NCBI GenBank assembly: GCA_026545765.1
Contig: JAIFAC010000051.1
Span: 1 to 64,000, forward strand
Direction of reading: 5' to 3'
DNA: 64,000 bases
Origin: Plantago major
Lineage: Eukaryota > Streptophyta > Magnoliopsida > Lamiales > Plantaginaceae
A model generated the notes under the pieces. That model had not been told where the DNA came from and did no database searches. It was given only the letters and a program-made list of their open reading frames with translations. Shown here piece by piece: positions 1-15,000 of this stretch. A program made the translations under genes and the position numbers. Within the stretch, counting starts at the first letter, position 1. Each line of letters begins with the position of its first letter.

Positions 1-3000
1 TTTAAAGCGTATTTCGAGACCTCTTGTCTTCAATAAAACTCGAAGGGGTAGTACCGATTTTTGTGAAACACTTTCGATAGAGTTAGTTTGTGTCAAATTT
101 TATTCACATGATATGGTTTGTGGTATGAAACCTATTCTCACATATTGAACTATTTTGGTTGATCGAACTCGATTTAAAAGCGTATTTCGAGACCTCTTGT
201 CTTGATAAAACTTCGAAGGGGTAGTAGTACGATTTTTTGTGAAACACTTTCGATAGAGTTAGTTTGTGTCAAATTTTATTCACATGATATGGTTTGTGGT
301 ATGAAACCTATTCTCGCATATTGAACTATTTTGGTTGATCGAACATCGATTTAAAGCGTATTTCGAGACCTCTTGTCTTCAATAAAACTTCGAAGGGGTA
401 GTACGATTTTTGTGAAACACTCGATAGAGTTAGTTTGTGTCAAATTTTATTCACATGATATGGTTTGTGGTATGAAACCTATTCTCACATATTGAACTAT
501 TTTGGTTGATCGAACCTCGATTTAAAAGCGTATTTCGAGACCTCTTGTCTTCAATAAAACTCGAAGGGGTAGTACACGATTTTTGTGAAACACTCGATAG
601 AGTTAGTTTGTGTCAAATTTTATTCACATGATATGGTTTGTGGTATGAAACCTATTCTCGCATATTGAACTATTTTGGTTGATCGGACCTCGATTTAAAA
701 GCGTATTTCGAGACCTCTTGTCTTGATAAAACTCGAAGGGGTAGTACGATTTTTGTGAAACACTTTCGATAGAGTTAGTTTGTGTCAAATTTTATTCACA
801 TGATATGGTTTGTGGTATGAAACCTATTCTCGCACATATTGAACTATTTTGGTTGATCGGACATCGATTTAAAAGCGTATTTCGAGACCTCTTGTCTTCA
901 ATAAAACTTCGAAAGGGGTAGTACCGATTTTTTGTGAAACACTCGATAGAGTTAGTTTGTGTCAAATTTTATTCACATGATATGGTTTGTGGTATGAAAC
1001 CTATTCTCGCACATATTGAACTATTTTGGTTGATCGAACATCGATTTAAAAGCGTATTTCCGAGACCTCTTGTCTTCAATAAAACTTCGAAAGGGTAGTA
1101 CCGATTTTTGTGAAACACTCGATAGAGTTAGTTTGTGTCAAATTTTATTCACATGATATGGTTTGTGGTATGAAACCTATTCTCACATATTGAACTATTT
1201 TGGTTGATCGAACATCGATTTAAAAGCGTATTTCGAGACCTCTTGTCTTGATAAAACTTCGAAGGGGTAGTACGATTTTTGTGAAACACTCGATAGAGTT
1301 AGTTTGTGTCAAATTTTATTCACATGATATGGTTTGTGGTATGAAACCTATTCTCGCACATATTGAACTATTTTGGTTGATCGGACCTCGATTTAAAAGC
1401 GTATTTCGAGACCTCTTGTCTTCAATAAAACTCGAAGGGGTAGTACCACGATTTTTTGTGAATCACTCGATAGAGTTAGTTTGTGTCAAATTTTATTCAC
1501 ATGATATGGTTTGTGGTATGAAACCTATTCTCGCACATATTGAACTATTTTGGTTGATCGAACATCGATTTAAAAGCGTATTTCGAGACCTCTTGTCTTC
1601 AATAAAACTTCGAAAGGGGTAGTACGATTTTTGTGAAACACTCGATAGAGTTAGTTTGTGTCAAATTTTATTCACATGATATGGTTTGTGGTATGAAACC
1701 TATTCTACGCACATATTGAACTATTTTGGTTGATCGATTTTTAAAAGCGTATTTCGAGACCTCTTGTCTTCAATAAAACTCGAAGGGTAGTACGATTTTT
1801 GTGAAACACTCGATAGAGTTAGTTTGTGTCAAATTTTATTCACATGATATGGTTTGTGGTATGAAACCTATTCTCGCACATATTGAACTATTTTGGTTGA
1901 TCGAACATCGATTTAAAAGCGTATTTCGAGACCTCTTGTCTTCAATAAAACTTCGAAGGGGTAGTACCGATTTTTGTGAAACACTTTCGATAGAGTTAGT
2001 TTGTGTCAAATTTTATTCACATGATATGGTTTGTGGTATGAAACCTATTCTCGCACATATTGAACTATTTTGGTTGATCGAACCTCGATTTAAAAGCGTA
2101 TTTCGAGACCTCTTGTCTTCAATAAAACTCGAAGGGGTAGTACCGATTTTTTGTGAAACACTCGATAGAGTTAGTTTGTGTCAAATTTTATTCACATGAT
2201 ATGGTTTGTGGTATGAAACCTATTCTCGCACATATTGAACTATTTTGGTTGATCGAACATCGATTTAAAAGCGTATTTCCGAGACCTCTTGTCTTCAATA
2301 AAACTCGAAGGGGTAGTACGATTTTTGTGAAACACTCGATAGAGTTAGTTTGTGTCAAATTTTATTCACATGATATGGTTTGTGGTATGAAACCTATTCT
2401 CGCATATTGAACTATTTTGGTTGATCGGACCTCGATTTAAAAGCGTATTTCGAGACCTCTTGTCTTCAATAAAACTGAAAGGGGTAGTACGATTTTTTGT
2501 GAAACACTTTCGATAGAGTTAGTTTGTGTCAAATTTTATTCACATGATATGGTTTGTGGTATGAAACCTATTCTCGCACATATTGAACTATTTTGGTTGA
2601 TCGGACATCGATTTAAAAGCGTATTTCGAGACCTCTTGTCTTGATAAAACTCGAAAGGGGTAGTACACGATTTTTGTGAAACACTCGATAGAGTTAGTTT
2701 GTGTCAAATTTTATTCACATGATATGGTATGTGGTATGAAACCTATTCTTCGCACATATTGAACTATTTTGGTTGATCGGACCTCGATTTAAAAGCGTAT
2801 TTCGAGACCTCTTGTCTTGATAAAACTTCGAAGGGGTAGTACGATTTTTTGTGAAACACTCGATAGAGTTAGTTTGTGTCAAATTTTAATCACATGACAT
2901 GGTTTGTGGTATGAAACCTATTCTACGCACATATTGAACTATTTTGGTTGATCGAACATCGATTTAAAAAAGTATTTCGAGACCTCTTGTCTTGATAAAA

Positions 3001-6000
3001 CTCGAAGGGGTAGTACGATTTTTGTGAAACACTCGATAGAGTTACTTTGTGTCAAATTTTATTCACATGATATGGTTTGTGGTATGAAACCTATTCTCGC
3101 ACATATTGAACTATTTTGGTTGATCGAACATCGATTTAAAAGCGTATTTCGAGACCTCTTGTCTTCAATAAAACTCGAAGGGGGTAGTACACGATTTTTT
3201 GTGAAACACTCGATAGAGTTAGTTTGTGTCAAATTTTATTCACATGATATGGTATGTGGTATGAAACCTATTCTTCGCACATATTGAACTATTTTGGTTG
3301 ATCGGACCTCGATTTAAAAATGTATTTTCGAGACCTCTTGTCTTCAATAAAACTCGAAAGGGGTAGTACCACGATTTTTTGTGAAACACTTTCGATAGAG
3401 TTAGTTTGTGTCAAATTTTATTCACATGATATGGTTTGTGGTATGAAACCTATTCTCACATATTGAACTATTTTGGTTGATCGAACATCGATTTAAAAGC
3501 GTATTTCGAGACCTCTTGTCTTCAATAAAACTTCGAAAGGGGTAGTACCGATTTTTGTGAAACACTCGATAGAGTTAGTTTGTGTCAAATTTTATTCACA
3601 TGATATGGTTTGTGGTATGAAACCTATTCTCGCATATTGAACTATTTTGGTTGATCGGACCTCGATTTAAAAGCGTATTTCGAGACCTCTTGTCTTCAAT
3701 AAAACTCGAAAGGGGTAGTACCGATTTTTGTGAAACACTCGATAGAGTTAGTTTGTGTCAAATTTTATTCACATGATATGGTTTGTGGTATGAAACCTAT
3801 TCTCGCACATATTGAACTATTTTGGTTGATCGAACATCGATTTAAAAGCGTATTTCGAGACCTCTTGTCTTCAATAAAACTTCGAAGGGGTAGTACACGA
3901 TTTTTTGTGAAACACTTTCGATAGAGTTAGTTTGTGTCAAATTTTATTCACATGATATGGTTTGTGGTATGAAACCTATTCTCGCACATATTGAACTATT
4001 TTGGTTGATCGAACATCGATTTAAAAGCGTATTTCGAGACCTCTTGTCTTGATAAAACTTCGAAGGGGTAGTACCACGATTTTTGTGAAACACTCGATAG
4101 AGTTAGTTTGTGTCAAATTTTATTCACATGATATGGTTTGTGGTATGAAACCTATTCTCGCACATATTGAACTATTTTGGTTGATCGGACCTCGATTTAA
4201 AAGCGTATTTCGAGACCTCTTGTCTTCAATAAAACTCGAAGGGGTAGTACCACGATTTTTTGTGAAACACTCGATAGAGTTAGTTTGTGTCAAATTTTAT
4301 TCACATGATATGGTTTGTGGTATGAAACCTATTCTCGCACATATTGAACTATTTTGGTTGATCGGACATCGATTTAAAAGCGTATTTCGAGACCTCTTGT
4401 CTTGATAAAACTCGAAGGGGTAGTACACGATTTTTTGTGAAACACTCGATAGAGTTAGTTTGTGTCAAATTTTATTCAGATGATATGGTTTGTGGTATGA
4501 AACCTATTCTCACATATTGAACTATTTTGGTTGATCGAACCTCGATTTAAAAGCGTATTTCGAGACCTCTTGTCTTCAATAAAACTCGAAAGGGGTAGTA
4601 CGATTTTTTGTGAAACACTTTCGATAGAGTTAGTTTGTCAAATTTTATTCACATGATATGGTTTGTGGTATGAAACCTATTCTCGCACATATTGAACTAT
4701 TTTGGTTGATCGGACCTCGATTTAAAAGCGTATTTCGAGACCTCTTGTCTTCAATAAAACTTCGAAGGGTAGTACGATTTTTTGTGAAACACTCGATAGA
4801 GTTAGTCTGTGTCAAATTTTATTCACATGATATGGTTTGTGGTATGAAACCTATTCTCGCACATATTGAACTATTTTGGTTGATCGAACATCGATTTAAA
4901 AGCGTATTTCGAGACCTCTTGTCTTCAATAAAACTCGAAGGGGTAGTTCACGATTTTTTGTGAAACACTCGATAGAGTTAGTTTGTGTCAAATTTTATTC
5001 AGATGATATGGTTTGTGGTATGAAACCTATTCTCGCACATATTGAACTATTTTGGTTGATCGAACATCGATTTAAAAGCGTATTTCGAGACCTCTTGTCT
5101 TCAATAAAACTCGAAGGGGTAGTACGATTTTTTGTGAAACACTTTCGATAGAGTTAGTTTGTGTCAAATTTTATTCACATGATATGGTTTGTGGTATGAA
5201 ACCTATTCTCGCACATATTGAACTATTTTGGTTGATCGACCTCGATTTAAAAGCGTATTTCGAGACCTCTTGTCTTCAATAAAACTTCGAAGGGGTAGTA
5301 CGATTTTTGTGAAACACTCGATAGAGTTAGTTTGTGTCAAATTTTATTCACATGATATGGTTTGTGGTATGAAACCTATTCTCGCACATATTGAACTATT
5401 TTGGTTGATCGAACCTCGATTTAAAACGTATTTCGAGACCTCTTGTCTTCAATAAAACTCGAAAGGGGTAGTACGATTTTTGTGAAACACTTTCGATAGA
5501 GTTAGTTTGTGTCAAATTTTATTCACATGATATGGTTTGTGGTATGAAACCTATTCTCGCACATATTGAACTATTTTGGTTGATCGAACCTCGATTTAAA
5601 AGCGTATTTCGAGACCTCTTGTCTTCAATAAAACTTCGAAGGGGTAGTACGATTTTTGTGAAACACTTTCGATAGAGTTAGTTTGTGTCAAATTTTATTC
5701 ACATGATATGGTTTGTGGTATGAAACCTATTCTCGCACATATTGAACTATTTTGGTTGATCGGACCTCGATTTAAAAGCGTATTTCGAGACCTCTTGTCT
5801 TCAATAAAACTCGAAGGGGTAGTACACGATTTTTATGAAACACTCGATAGAGTTAGTTTGTGTCAAATTTTATTCACATGATATGGTTTGTGGTATGAAA
5901 CCTATTCTCGCACATATTGAACTATTTTGGTTGATCGAACCTCGATTTAAAAGCGTATTTCGAGACCTCTTGTCTTCAATAAAACTTCGAAAGGGTAGTA

Positions 6001-9000
6001 CACGATTTTTGTGAAACACTCGATAGAGTTAGTATGTGTCAAATTTTATTCACATGATATGGTTTGTGGTATGAAACCTATTCTCGCACATATTGAACTA
6101 TTTTGGTTGATCGAACATCGATTTAAAAGCGTTTCCGAGACCTCTTGTCTTCAATAAAACTCGAAGGGGTAGTACCGATTTTTGTGAAACACTCGATAGA
6201 GTTAGTTTGTGTCAGATTTTATTCACATGATATGGTTTGTGGTATGAAACCTATTCTCGCACATATTGAACTATTTTGGTTGATCGAACCTCGATTTAAA
6301 AGCGTATTTCCGAGACCTCTTGTCTTCAATAAAACTTCGAAGGGGTAGTACCACGATTTTTGTGAAACACTCGATAGAGTTAGTTTGTCAAATTTTATTC
6401 ACATGATATGGTTTGTGGTATGAAACCTATTCTCGCACATATTGAACTATTTTGGTTGATCGAACATCGATTTAAAAGCGTATTTCGAGACCTCTTGTCT
6501 TCAATAAAACTCGAAGGGGTAGTACCGATTTTTTGAAACACTCGATAGAGTTAGTTTGTCAAATTTTATTCACATGATATGGTTTGTGGTATGAAACCTA
6601 TTCTCGCACATATTGAACTATTTTGGTTGATCGAACCTCGATTTAAAAGCGTATTTCGAGACCTCTTGTCTTCAATAAAACTCGAAGGGGTAGTACGATT
6701 TTTGTGAAACACTTTCGATAGAGTTAGTTTGTGTCAAATTTTATTCACATGATATGGTTTGTGGTATGAAACCTATTCTACACATATTGAACTATTTTGG
6801 TTGATCGAACATCGATTTAAAAGCGTATTTCGAGACCTCTTGTCTTCAATAAAACTCGAAGGGGTAGTACCGATTTTTGTGAAACACTCGATAGAGTTAG
6901 TTTGTGTCAAATTTTATTCACATGATATGGTTTGTGGTATGAAACCTATTCTCGCACATATTGAACTATTTTGGTTGATCGAACATCGATTTAAAAGCGT
7001 ATTTCGAGACCTCTTGTCTTCAATAAAACTCGAAGGGTAGTACACGATTTTTGTGAAACACTCGATAGAGTTAGTTTGTGTCAAATTTTATTCACATGAT
7101 ATGGTTTGTGGTATGAAACCTATTCTCGCACATATTGAACTATTTTGGTTGATCGGACCTCGATTTAAAAGCGTATTTCGAGACCTCTTGTCTTCAATAA
7201 AACTCGAAGGGGTAGTACCGATTTTTTGTGAAACACTCGATAGAGTTAGTTTGTGTCAAATTTTATTCACATGCTATGGTTTGTGGTATGAAACCTATTC
7301 TACGCATATTGAACTATTTTGGTTGATCGAACATCGATTTAAAAGCGTATTTCGAGACCTCTTGTCTTGATAAAACTTCGAAAGGGGTAGTACACGATTT
7401 TTGTGAAACACTTTCGATAGAGTTAGTTTGTGTCAAATTTTATTCACATGATATGGTTTGTGGTATGAAACCTATTCTCGCACATATTGAACTATTTTGG
7501 TTGATCGAACCTCGATTTAAAACGTATTTCGAGACCTCTTGTCTTCAATAAAACTCGAAGGGGTAGTACCGATTTTTTGTGAAACACTTTCGATAGAGTT
7601 AGTTTGTGTCAAATTTTATTCACATGATATGGTTTGTGGTATGAAACCTATTCTCGCACATATTGAACTATTTTGGTTGATCGAACATCGATTTAAAAGC
7701 GTATTTCGAGACCTCTTGTCTTGATAAAACTTCGAAGGGGTAGTACACGATTTTTGTGAAACACTTTCGATAGAGTTAGTTTGTGTCAAATTTTATTCAC
7801 ATGATATGGTTTGTGGTATGAAACCTATTCTCGCACATATTGAACTATTTTGGTTGATCGACATCGATTTAAAAGCGTATTTCGAGACCTCTTGTCTTGA
7901 TAAAACTCGAAGGGGTAGTACACGATTTTTGTGAAACACTCGATAGAGTTAGTTTGTGTCAAATTTTATTCACATGATATGGTTTGTGGTATGAAACCTA
8001 TTCTCGCACATATTGAACTATTTTGGTTGATCGAACCTCGATTTAAAAGCGTATTTCGAGACCTCTTGTCTTGATAAAACTTCGAAGGGGTAGTACCACG
8101 ATTTTTGTGAAACACTCGATAGAGTTAGTTTGTGTCAAATTTTATTCACATGATATGGTTTGTGGTATGAAACCTATTCTCGCACATATTGAACTATTTT
8201 GGTTGATCGAACTCGATTTAAAAGCGTATTTCGAGACCTCTTGTCTTCAATAAAACTCGAAGGGGTAGTACACGATTTTTTGTGAAACACTCGATAGAGT
8301 TAGTTTGTGTCAAATTTTATTCACATGATATGGTTTGTGGTATGAAACCTATTCTCACATATTGAACTATTTTGGTTGATCGAACCTCGATTTAAAAGCG
8401 TATTTCGAGACCTCTTGTCTTGATAAAACTCGAAGGGGTAGTACCACGATTTTTGTGAAACACTTTCGATAGAGTTAGTTTGTGTCAAATTTTATTCACA
8501 TGATATGGTTTGTGGTATGAAACCTATTCTCGCACATATTGAACTATTTTGGTTGATCGAACCTCGATTTAAAAGCGTATTTCGAGACCTCTTGTCTTGA
8601 TAAAACTTCGAAAGGGGTAGTACACGATTTTTGTGAAACACTCGATAGAGTTAGTTTGTGTCAAATTTTATTCACATGATATGGTTTGTGGTATGAAACC
8701 TATTCTCTCGCACATATTGAACTATTTTGGTTGATCGAACATCGATTTAAAAGCGTATTTCGAGACCTCTTGTCTTCAATAAAACTCGAAGGGGTAGTAC
8801 ACGATTTTTTGTGAAACACTTTCGATAGAGTTAGTTTGTGTCAAATTTTATTCACATGATATGGTTTGTGGTATGAAACCTATTCTACGCACATATTGAA
8901 CTATTTTGGTTGATCGAACCTCGATTTAAAAGCGTATTTCGAGACCTCTTGTCTTCAATAAAACTTCGAAAGGGTAGTAGTACGATTTTTGTGAAACACT

Positions 9001-12000
9001 CGATAGAGTTAGTTTGTGTCAAATTTTATTCACATGATATGGTTTGTGGTATGAAACCTATTCTCGCACATATTGAACTATTTTGGTTGATCGAACCTCG
9101 ATTTAAAAGCGTATTTCGAGACCTCTTGTCTTGATAAAACTCGAAGGGGTAGTACGATTTTTTGTGAAACACTCGATAGAGTTAGTTTGTGTCAAATTTT
9201 ATTCACATGATATGGTTTGTGGTATGAAACCTATTCTCGCACATATTGAACTATTTTGGTTGATCGAACATCGATTTAAAAGCGTATTTTTCCGAGACCT
9301 CTTGTCTTGATAAAACTCGAAGGGGTAGTACCGATTTTTGTGAAACACTTTCGATAGAGTTAGTTTGTGTCAAATTTTATTCACATGATATGGTTTGTGG
9401 TATGAAACCTATTCTCGCACATATTGAACTATTTTGGTTGATCGAACATCGATTTAAAAGCGTATTTCGAGACCTCTTGTCTTCAATAAAACTTCGAAGG
9501 GGTAGTACCGATTTTTTGTGAAACACTCGATAGAGTTAGTTTGTGTCAAATTTTATTCACATGATATGGTTTGTGGTATGAAACCTATTCTCGCACATAT
9601 TGAACTATTTTGGTTGATCGAACATCGATTTAAAAGCGTATTTCGAGACCTCTTGTCTTCAATAAAACTCGAAGGGGTAGTACGATTTTTGTGAAACACT
9701 CGATAGAGTTAGTTTGTGTCAAATTTTATTCACATGATATGGTTTGTGGTATGAAACCTATTCTCGCACATATTGAACTATTTTGGTTGATCGAACCTCG
9801 ATTTAAAAGCGTATTTCGAGACCTCTTGTCTTCAATAAAACTTCGAAGGGGGTAGTACGATTTTTGTGAAACACTCGATAGAGTTAGTTTGTGTCAAATT
9901 TTATTCACATGATATGGTTTGTGGTATGAAACCTATTCTCACATATTGAACTATTTTGGTTGATCGAACATCGATTTAAAAGCGTATTTCGAGACCTCTT
10001 GTCTTGATAAAACTCGAAGGGGTAGTACCACGATTTTTTGTGAAACACTTTCGATAGAGTTAGTTTGTGTCAAATTTTATTCACATGATATGGTTTGTGG
10101 TATGAAACCTATTCTACGCATATTGAACTATTTTGGTTGATCGGACCTCGATTTAAAAGCGTATTTCGAGACCTCTTGTCTTCAATAAAACTCGAAGGGG
10201 TAGTACGATTTTTTGTGAAACACTCGATAGAGTTAGTTTGTGTCAAATTTTATTCACATGATATGGTTTGTGGTATGAAACCTATTCTACGCATATTGAA
10301 CTATTTTGGTTGATCGAACATCGATTTAAAAGCGTATTTCGAGACCTCTTGTCTTCAATAAAACTCGAAGGGGTAGTACGATTTTTGTGAAACACTCGAT
10401 AGAGTTAGTTTGTGTCAAATTTTATTCACATGATATGGTTTGTGGTATGAAACCTATTCTACACATATTGAACTATTTTGGTTGATCGAACATCGATTTA
10501 AAAGCGTATTTCGAGACCTCTTGTCTTCAATAAAACTCGAAAGGGTAGTACCACGATTTTTGTGAAACACTCGATAGAGTTAGTTTGTGTCAAATTTTAT
10601 TCACATGATATGGTTTGTGGTATGAAACCTATTCTCGCACATATTGAACTATTTTGGTTGATCGAACCTCGATTTAAAAGCGTATTTCGAGACCTCTTGT
10701 CTTCAATAAAACTTCGAAGGGGTAGTACGATTTTTGTGAAACACTTTCGATAGAGTTAGTTTGTGTCAAATTTTATTCACATGATATGGTTTGTGGTATG
10801 AAACCTATTCTCGCACATATTGAACTATTTTGGTTGATCGAACATCGATTTAAAAGCGTATTTCGAGACCTCTTGTCTTCAATAAAACTCGAAGGGGTAG
10901 TACACGATTTTTGTGAAACACTTTCGATAGAGTTAGTTTGTGTCAAATTTTATTCACATGATATGGTTTGTGGTATGAAACCTATTCTCGCACATATTGA
11001 ACTATTTTGGTTGATCGACCTCGATTTAAAAGCGTATTTCGAGACCTCTTGTCTTCAATAAAACTCAAAGGGGGTAGTACAGGATTTTTTGTGAAACACT
11101 CGATAAAGTTAGTTTGTGTCAAATTTTATTCACATGATATGGTTTGTGGTATGAAACCTATTCTTCGCACATATTGAACTATTTTGGTTGATCGAACATC
11201 GATTTAAAAACGTATTTCGAGACCTCTTGTCTTCAATAAAACTCGAAGGGGTAGTACACGATTTTTTGTGAAACACTCGATAGAGTTAGTTTGTCAAATT
11301 TTATTCACATGATATGGTTTGTGGTATGAAACCAATTCTACGCACATATTGAACTATTTTGGTTGATCGGACCTCGATTTAAAAGCGTATTTCGAGACCT
11401 CTTGTCTTCAATAAAACTTCGAAGGGGTAGTACGATTTTTGTGAAACACTTTCGATAGAGTTAGTTTGTGTCAAATTTTATTCACATGATATGGTTTGTG
11501 GTATGAAACCTATTCTCGCACATATTGAACTATTTTGGTTGATCGAACATCGATTTAAAAGCGTATTTCGAGACCTCTTGTCTTCAATAAAACTCGAAGG
11601 GTAGTACCACGATTTTTTGTGAAACACTCGATAGAGTTAGTTTGTGTCAAATTTTATTCACATGATATGGTTTGTGGTATGAAACCTATTCTCGCACATA
11701 TTGAACTATTTTGGTTGATCGAACATCGATTTAAAAGCGTATTTCCGAGACCTCTTGTCTTCAATAAAACTCGAAGGGTAGTACACGATTTTTGTGAAAC
11801 ACTCGATAGAGTTAGTTTGTGTCAAATTTTATTCACATGATATGGTTTGTGGTATGAAACCTATTCTCGCACATATTGAACTATTTTGGTTGATCGGACC
11901 TCGATTTAAAAGCGTATTTCGAGACCTCTTGTCTTCAATAAAACTCGAAGGGGTAGTACACGATTTTTTGTGAAACACTCGATAGAGTTAGTTTGTGTCA

Positions 12001-15000
12001 AATTTTATTCACATGATATGGTTTGTGGTATGAAACCTATTCTCGCACATATTGAACTATTTTGGTTGATCGAACATCGATTTAAAAGCGTATTTCGAGA
12101 CCTCTTGTCTTCAATAAAACTCGAAAGGGTAGTACCGATTTTTGTGAAACACTCGATAGAGTTAGTTTGTGTCAAATTTTATTCACATGATATGGTTTGT
12201 GGTATGAAACCTATTCTCGCACATATTGAACTATTTTGGTTGATCGAACATCGATTTAAAAGCGTATTTCGAGACCTCTTGTCTTCAATAAAACTCGAAG
12301 GGGTAGTACACGATTTTTGTGAAACACTCGATAGAGTTAGTTTGTGTCAAATTTTATTCACATGATATGGTTTGTGGTATGAAACCTATTCTCGCACATA
12401 TTGAACTATTTTGGTTGATCGAACATCGATTTAAAAGCGTATTTCGAGACCTCTTGTCTTCAATAAAACTCGAAGGGGTAGTACCGATTTTTTGTGAAAC
12501 ACTCGATAGAGTTAGTTTGTGTCAAATTTTATTCACATGATATGGTTTGTGGTATGAAACCTATTCTCGCACATATTGAACTATTTTGGTTGATCGAACA
12601 TCGATTTAAAAGCGTATTTCGAGACCTCTTGTCTTCAATAAAACTTCGAAGGGGTAGTACACGATTTTTGTGAAACACTCGATAGAGTTAGTTTGTGTCA
12701 AATTTTATTCACATGATATGGTTTGTGGTATGAAACCTATTCTCGCACATATTGAACTATTTTGGTTGATCGAACCTCGATTTAAAAGCGTATTTCGAGA
12801 CCTCTTGTCTTCAATAAAACTCGAAAGGGGTAGTACCACGATTTTTTGTGAAACACTTTCGATAGAGTTAGTTTGTGTCAAATTTTATTCACATGATATG
12901 GTTTGTGGTATGAAACCTATTCTCGCACATATTGAACTATTTTGGTTGATCGAACATCGATTTAAAAGCGTATTTCGAGACCTCTTGTCTTCAATAAAAC
13001 TTCGAAAGGGGTAGTACACGATTTTTTGTGAAACACTCGATAGAGTTAGTTTGTGTCAAATTTTATTCACATGATATGGTTTGTGGTATGAAACCTATTC
13101 TCGCACATATTGAACTATTTTGGTTGATCGAACATCGATTTAAAAGCGTATTTCGAGACCTCTTGTCTTCAATAAAACTCGAAGGGGTAGTACCACGATT
13201 TTTGTGAAACACTCGATAGAGTTAGTTTGTGTCAAATTTTATTCACATGATATGGTTTGTGGTATGAAACCTATTCTCGCACATATTGAACTATTTTGGT
13301 TGATCGAACATCGATTTAAAAGCGTATTTCGAGACCTCTTGTCTTCAATAAAACTCGAAAGGGGTAGTACCACGATTTTTGTGAAACACTCGATAGAGTT
13401 AGTTTGTGTCAAATTTTATTCACATGATATGGTTTGTGGTATGAAACCTATTCTCGCACATATTGAACTATTTTGGTTGATCGAACATCGATTTAAAAGC
13501 GTATTTCGAGACCTCTTGTCTTGTCTTCAATAAAACTTCGAAGGGGTAGTACCACGATTTTTGTGAAACACTTTCGATAGAGTTAGTTTGTGTCAAATTT
13601 TATTCACATGATATGGTTTGTGGTATGAAACCTATTCTCGCACATATTGAACTATTTTGGTTGATCGAACATCGATTTAAAAGCGTATTTCGAGACCTCT
13701 TGTCTTCAATAAAACTCGAAGGGGTAGTACACGATTTTTTGTGAAACACTTTCGATAGAGTTAGTTTGTGTCAAATTTTATTCACATGATATGGTTTGTG
13801 GTATGAAACCTATTCTCGCACATATTGAACTATTTTGGTTGATCGAACATCGATTTAAAAGCGTATTTCGAGACCTCTTGTCTTGATAAAACTCGAAAGG
13901 GGTAGTACGATTTTTGTGAAACACTCGATAGAGTTAGTTTGTGTCAAATTTTATTCACATGATATGGTTTGTGGTATGAAACCTATTCTCGCACATATTG
14001 AACTATTTTGGTTGATCGAACTCGATTTAAAAGCGTATTTCGAGACCTCTTGTCTTCAATAAAACTCGAAGGGGTAGTACGATTTTTGTGAAACACTCGA
14101 TAGAGTTAGTTTGTGTCAAATTTTATTCACATGATATGGTTTGTGGTATGAAACCTATTCTCGCACATATTGAACTATTTTGGTTGATCGAACATCGATT
14201 TAAAAGCGTATTTCGAGACCTCTTGTCTTCAATAAAACTCGAAGGGGTAGTACGATTTTTGTGAAACACTTTCGATAGAGTTAGTTTGTGTCAAATTTTA
14301 TTCACATGATATGGTTTGTGGTATGAAACCTATTCTCGCACATATTGAACTATTTTGGTTGATCGACCTCGATTTAAAAGCGTATTTCGAGACCTCTTGT
14401 CTTCAATAAAACTTCGAAGGGGTAGTACCACGATTTTTGTGAAACACTCGATAGAGTTAGTTTGTGTCAAATTTTATTCACATGATATGGTTTGTGGTAT
14501 GAAACCTATTCTACACATATTGAACTATTTTGGTTGATCGAACATCGATTTAAAAGCGTATTTCGAGACCTCTTGTCTTCAATAAAACTTCGAAGGGGTA
14601 GTACACGATTTTTGTGAAACACTTTCGATAGAGTTAGTTTGTGTCAAATTTTATTCACCTGATATGGTTTGTGGTATGAAACCTATTCTACACATATTGA
14701 ACTATTTTGGTTGATCGAACATCGATTTAAAAGCGTATTTCGAGACCTCTTGTCTTCAATAAAACTCGAAAGGGGTAGTACACGATTTTTGTGAAACACT
14801 CGATAGAGTTAGTTTGTGTCAAATTTTATTCACATGATATGGTTTGTGGTATGAAACCTATTCTCGCACATATTGAACTATTTTGGTTGATCGAACATCG
14901 ATTTAAAAGCGTATTTCCGAGACCTCTTGTCTTCAATAAAACTTCGAAGGGGTAGTACACGATTTTTTGTGAAACACTCGATAGAGTTTGTTTGTGTCAA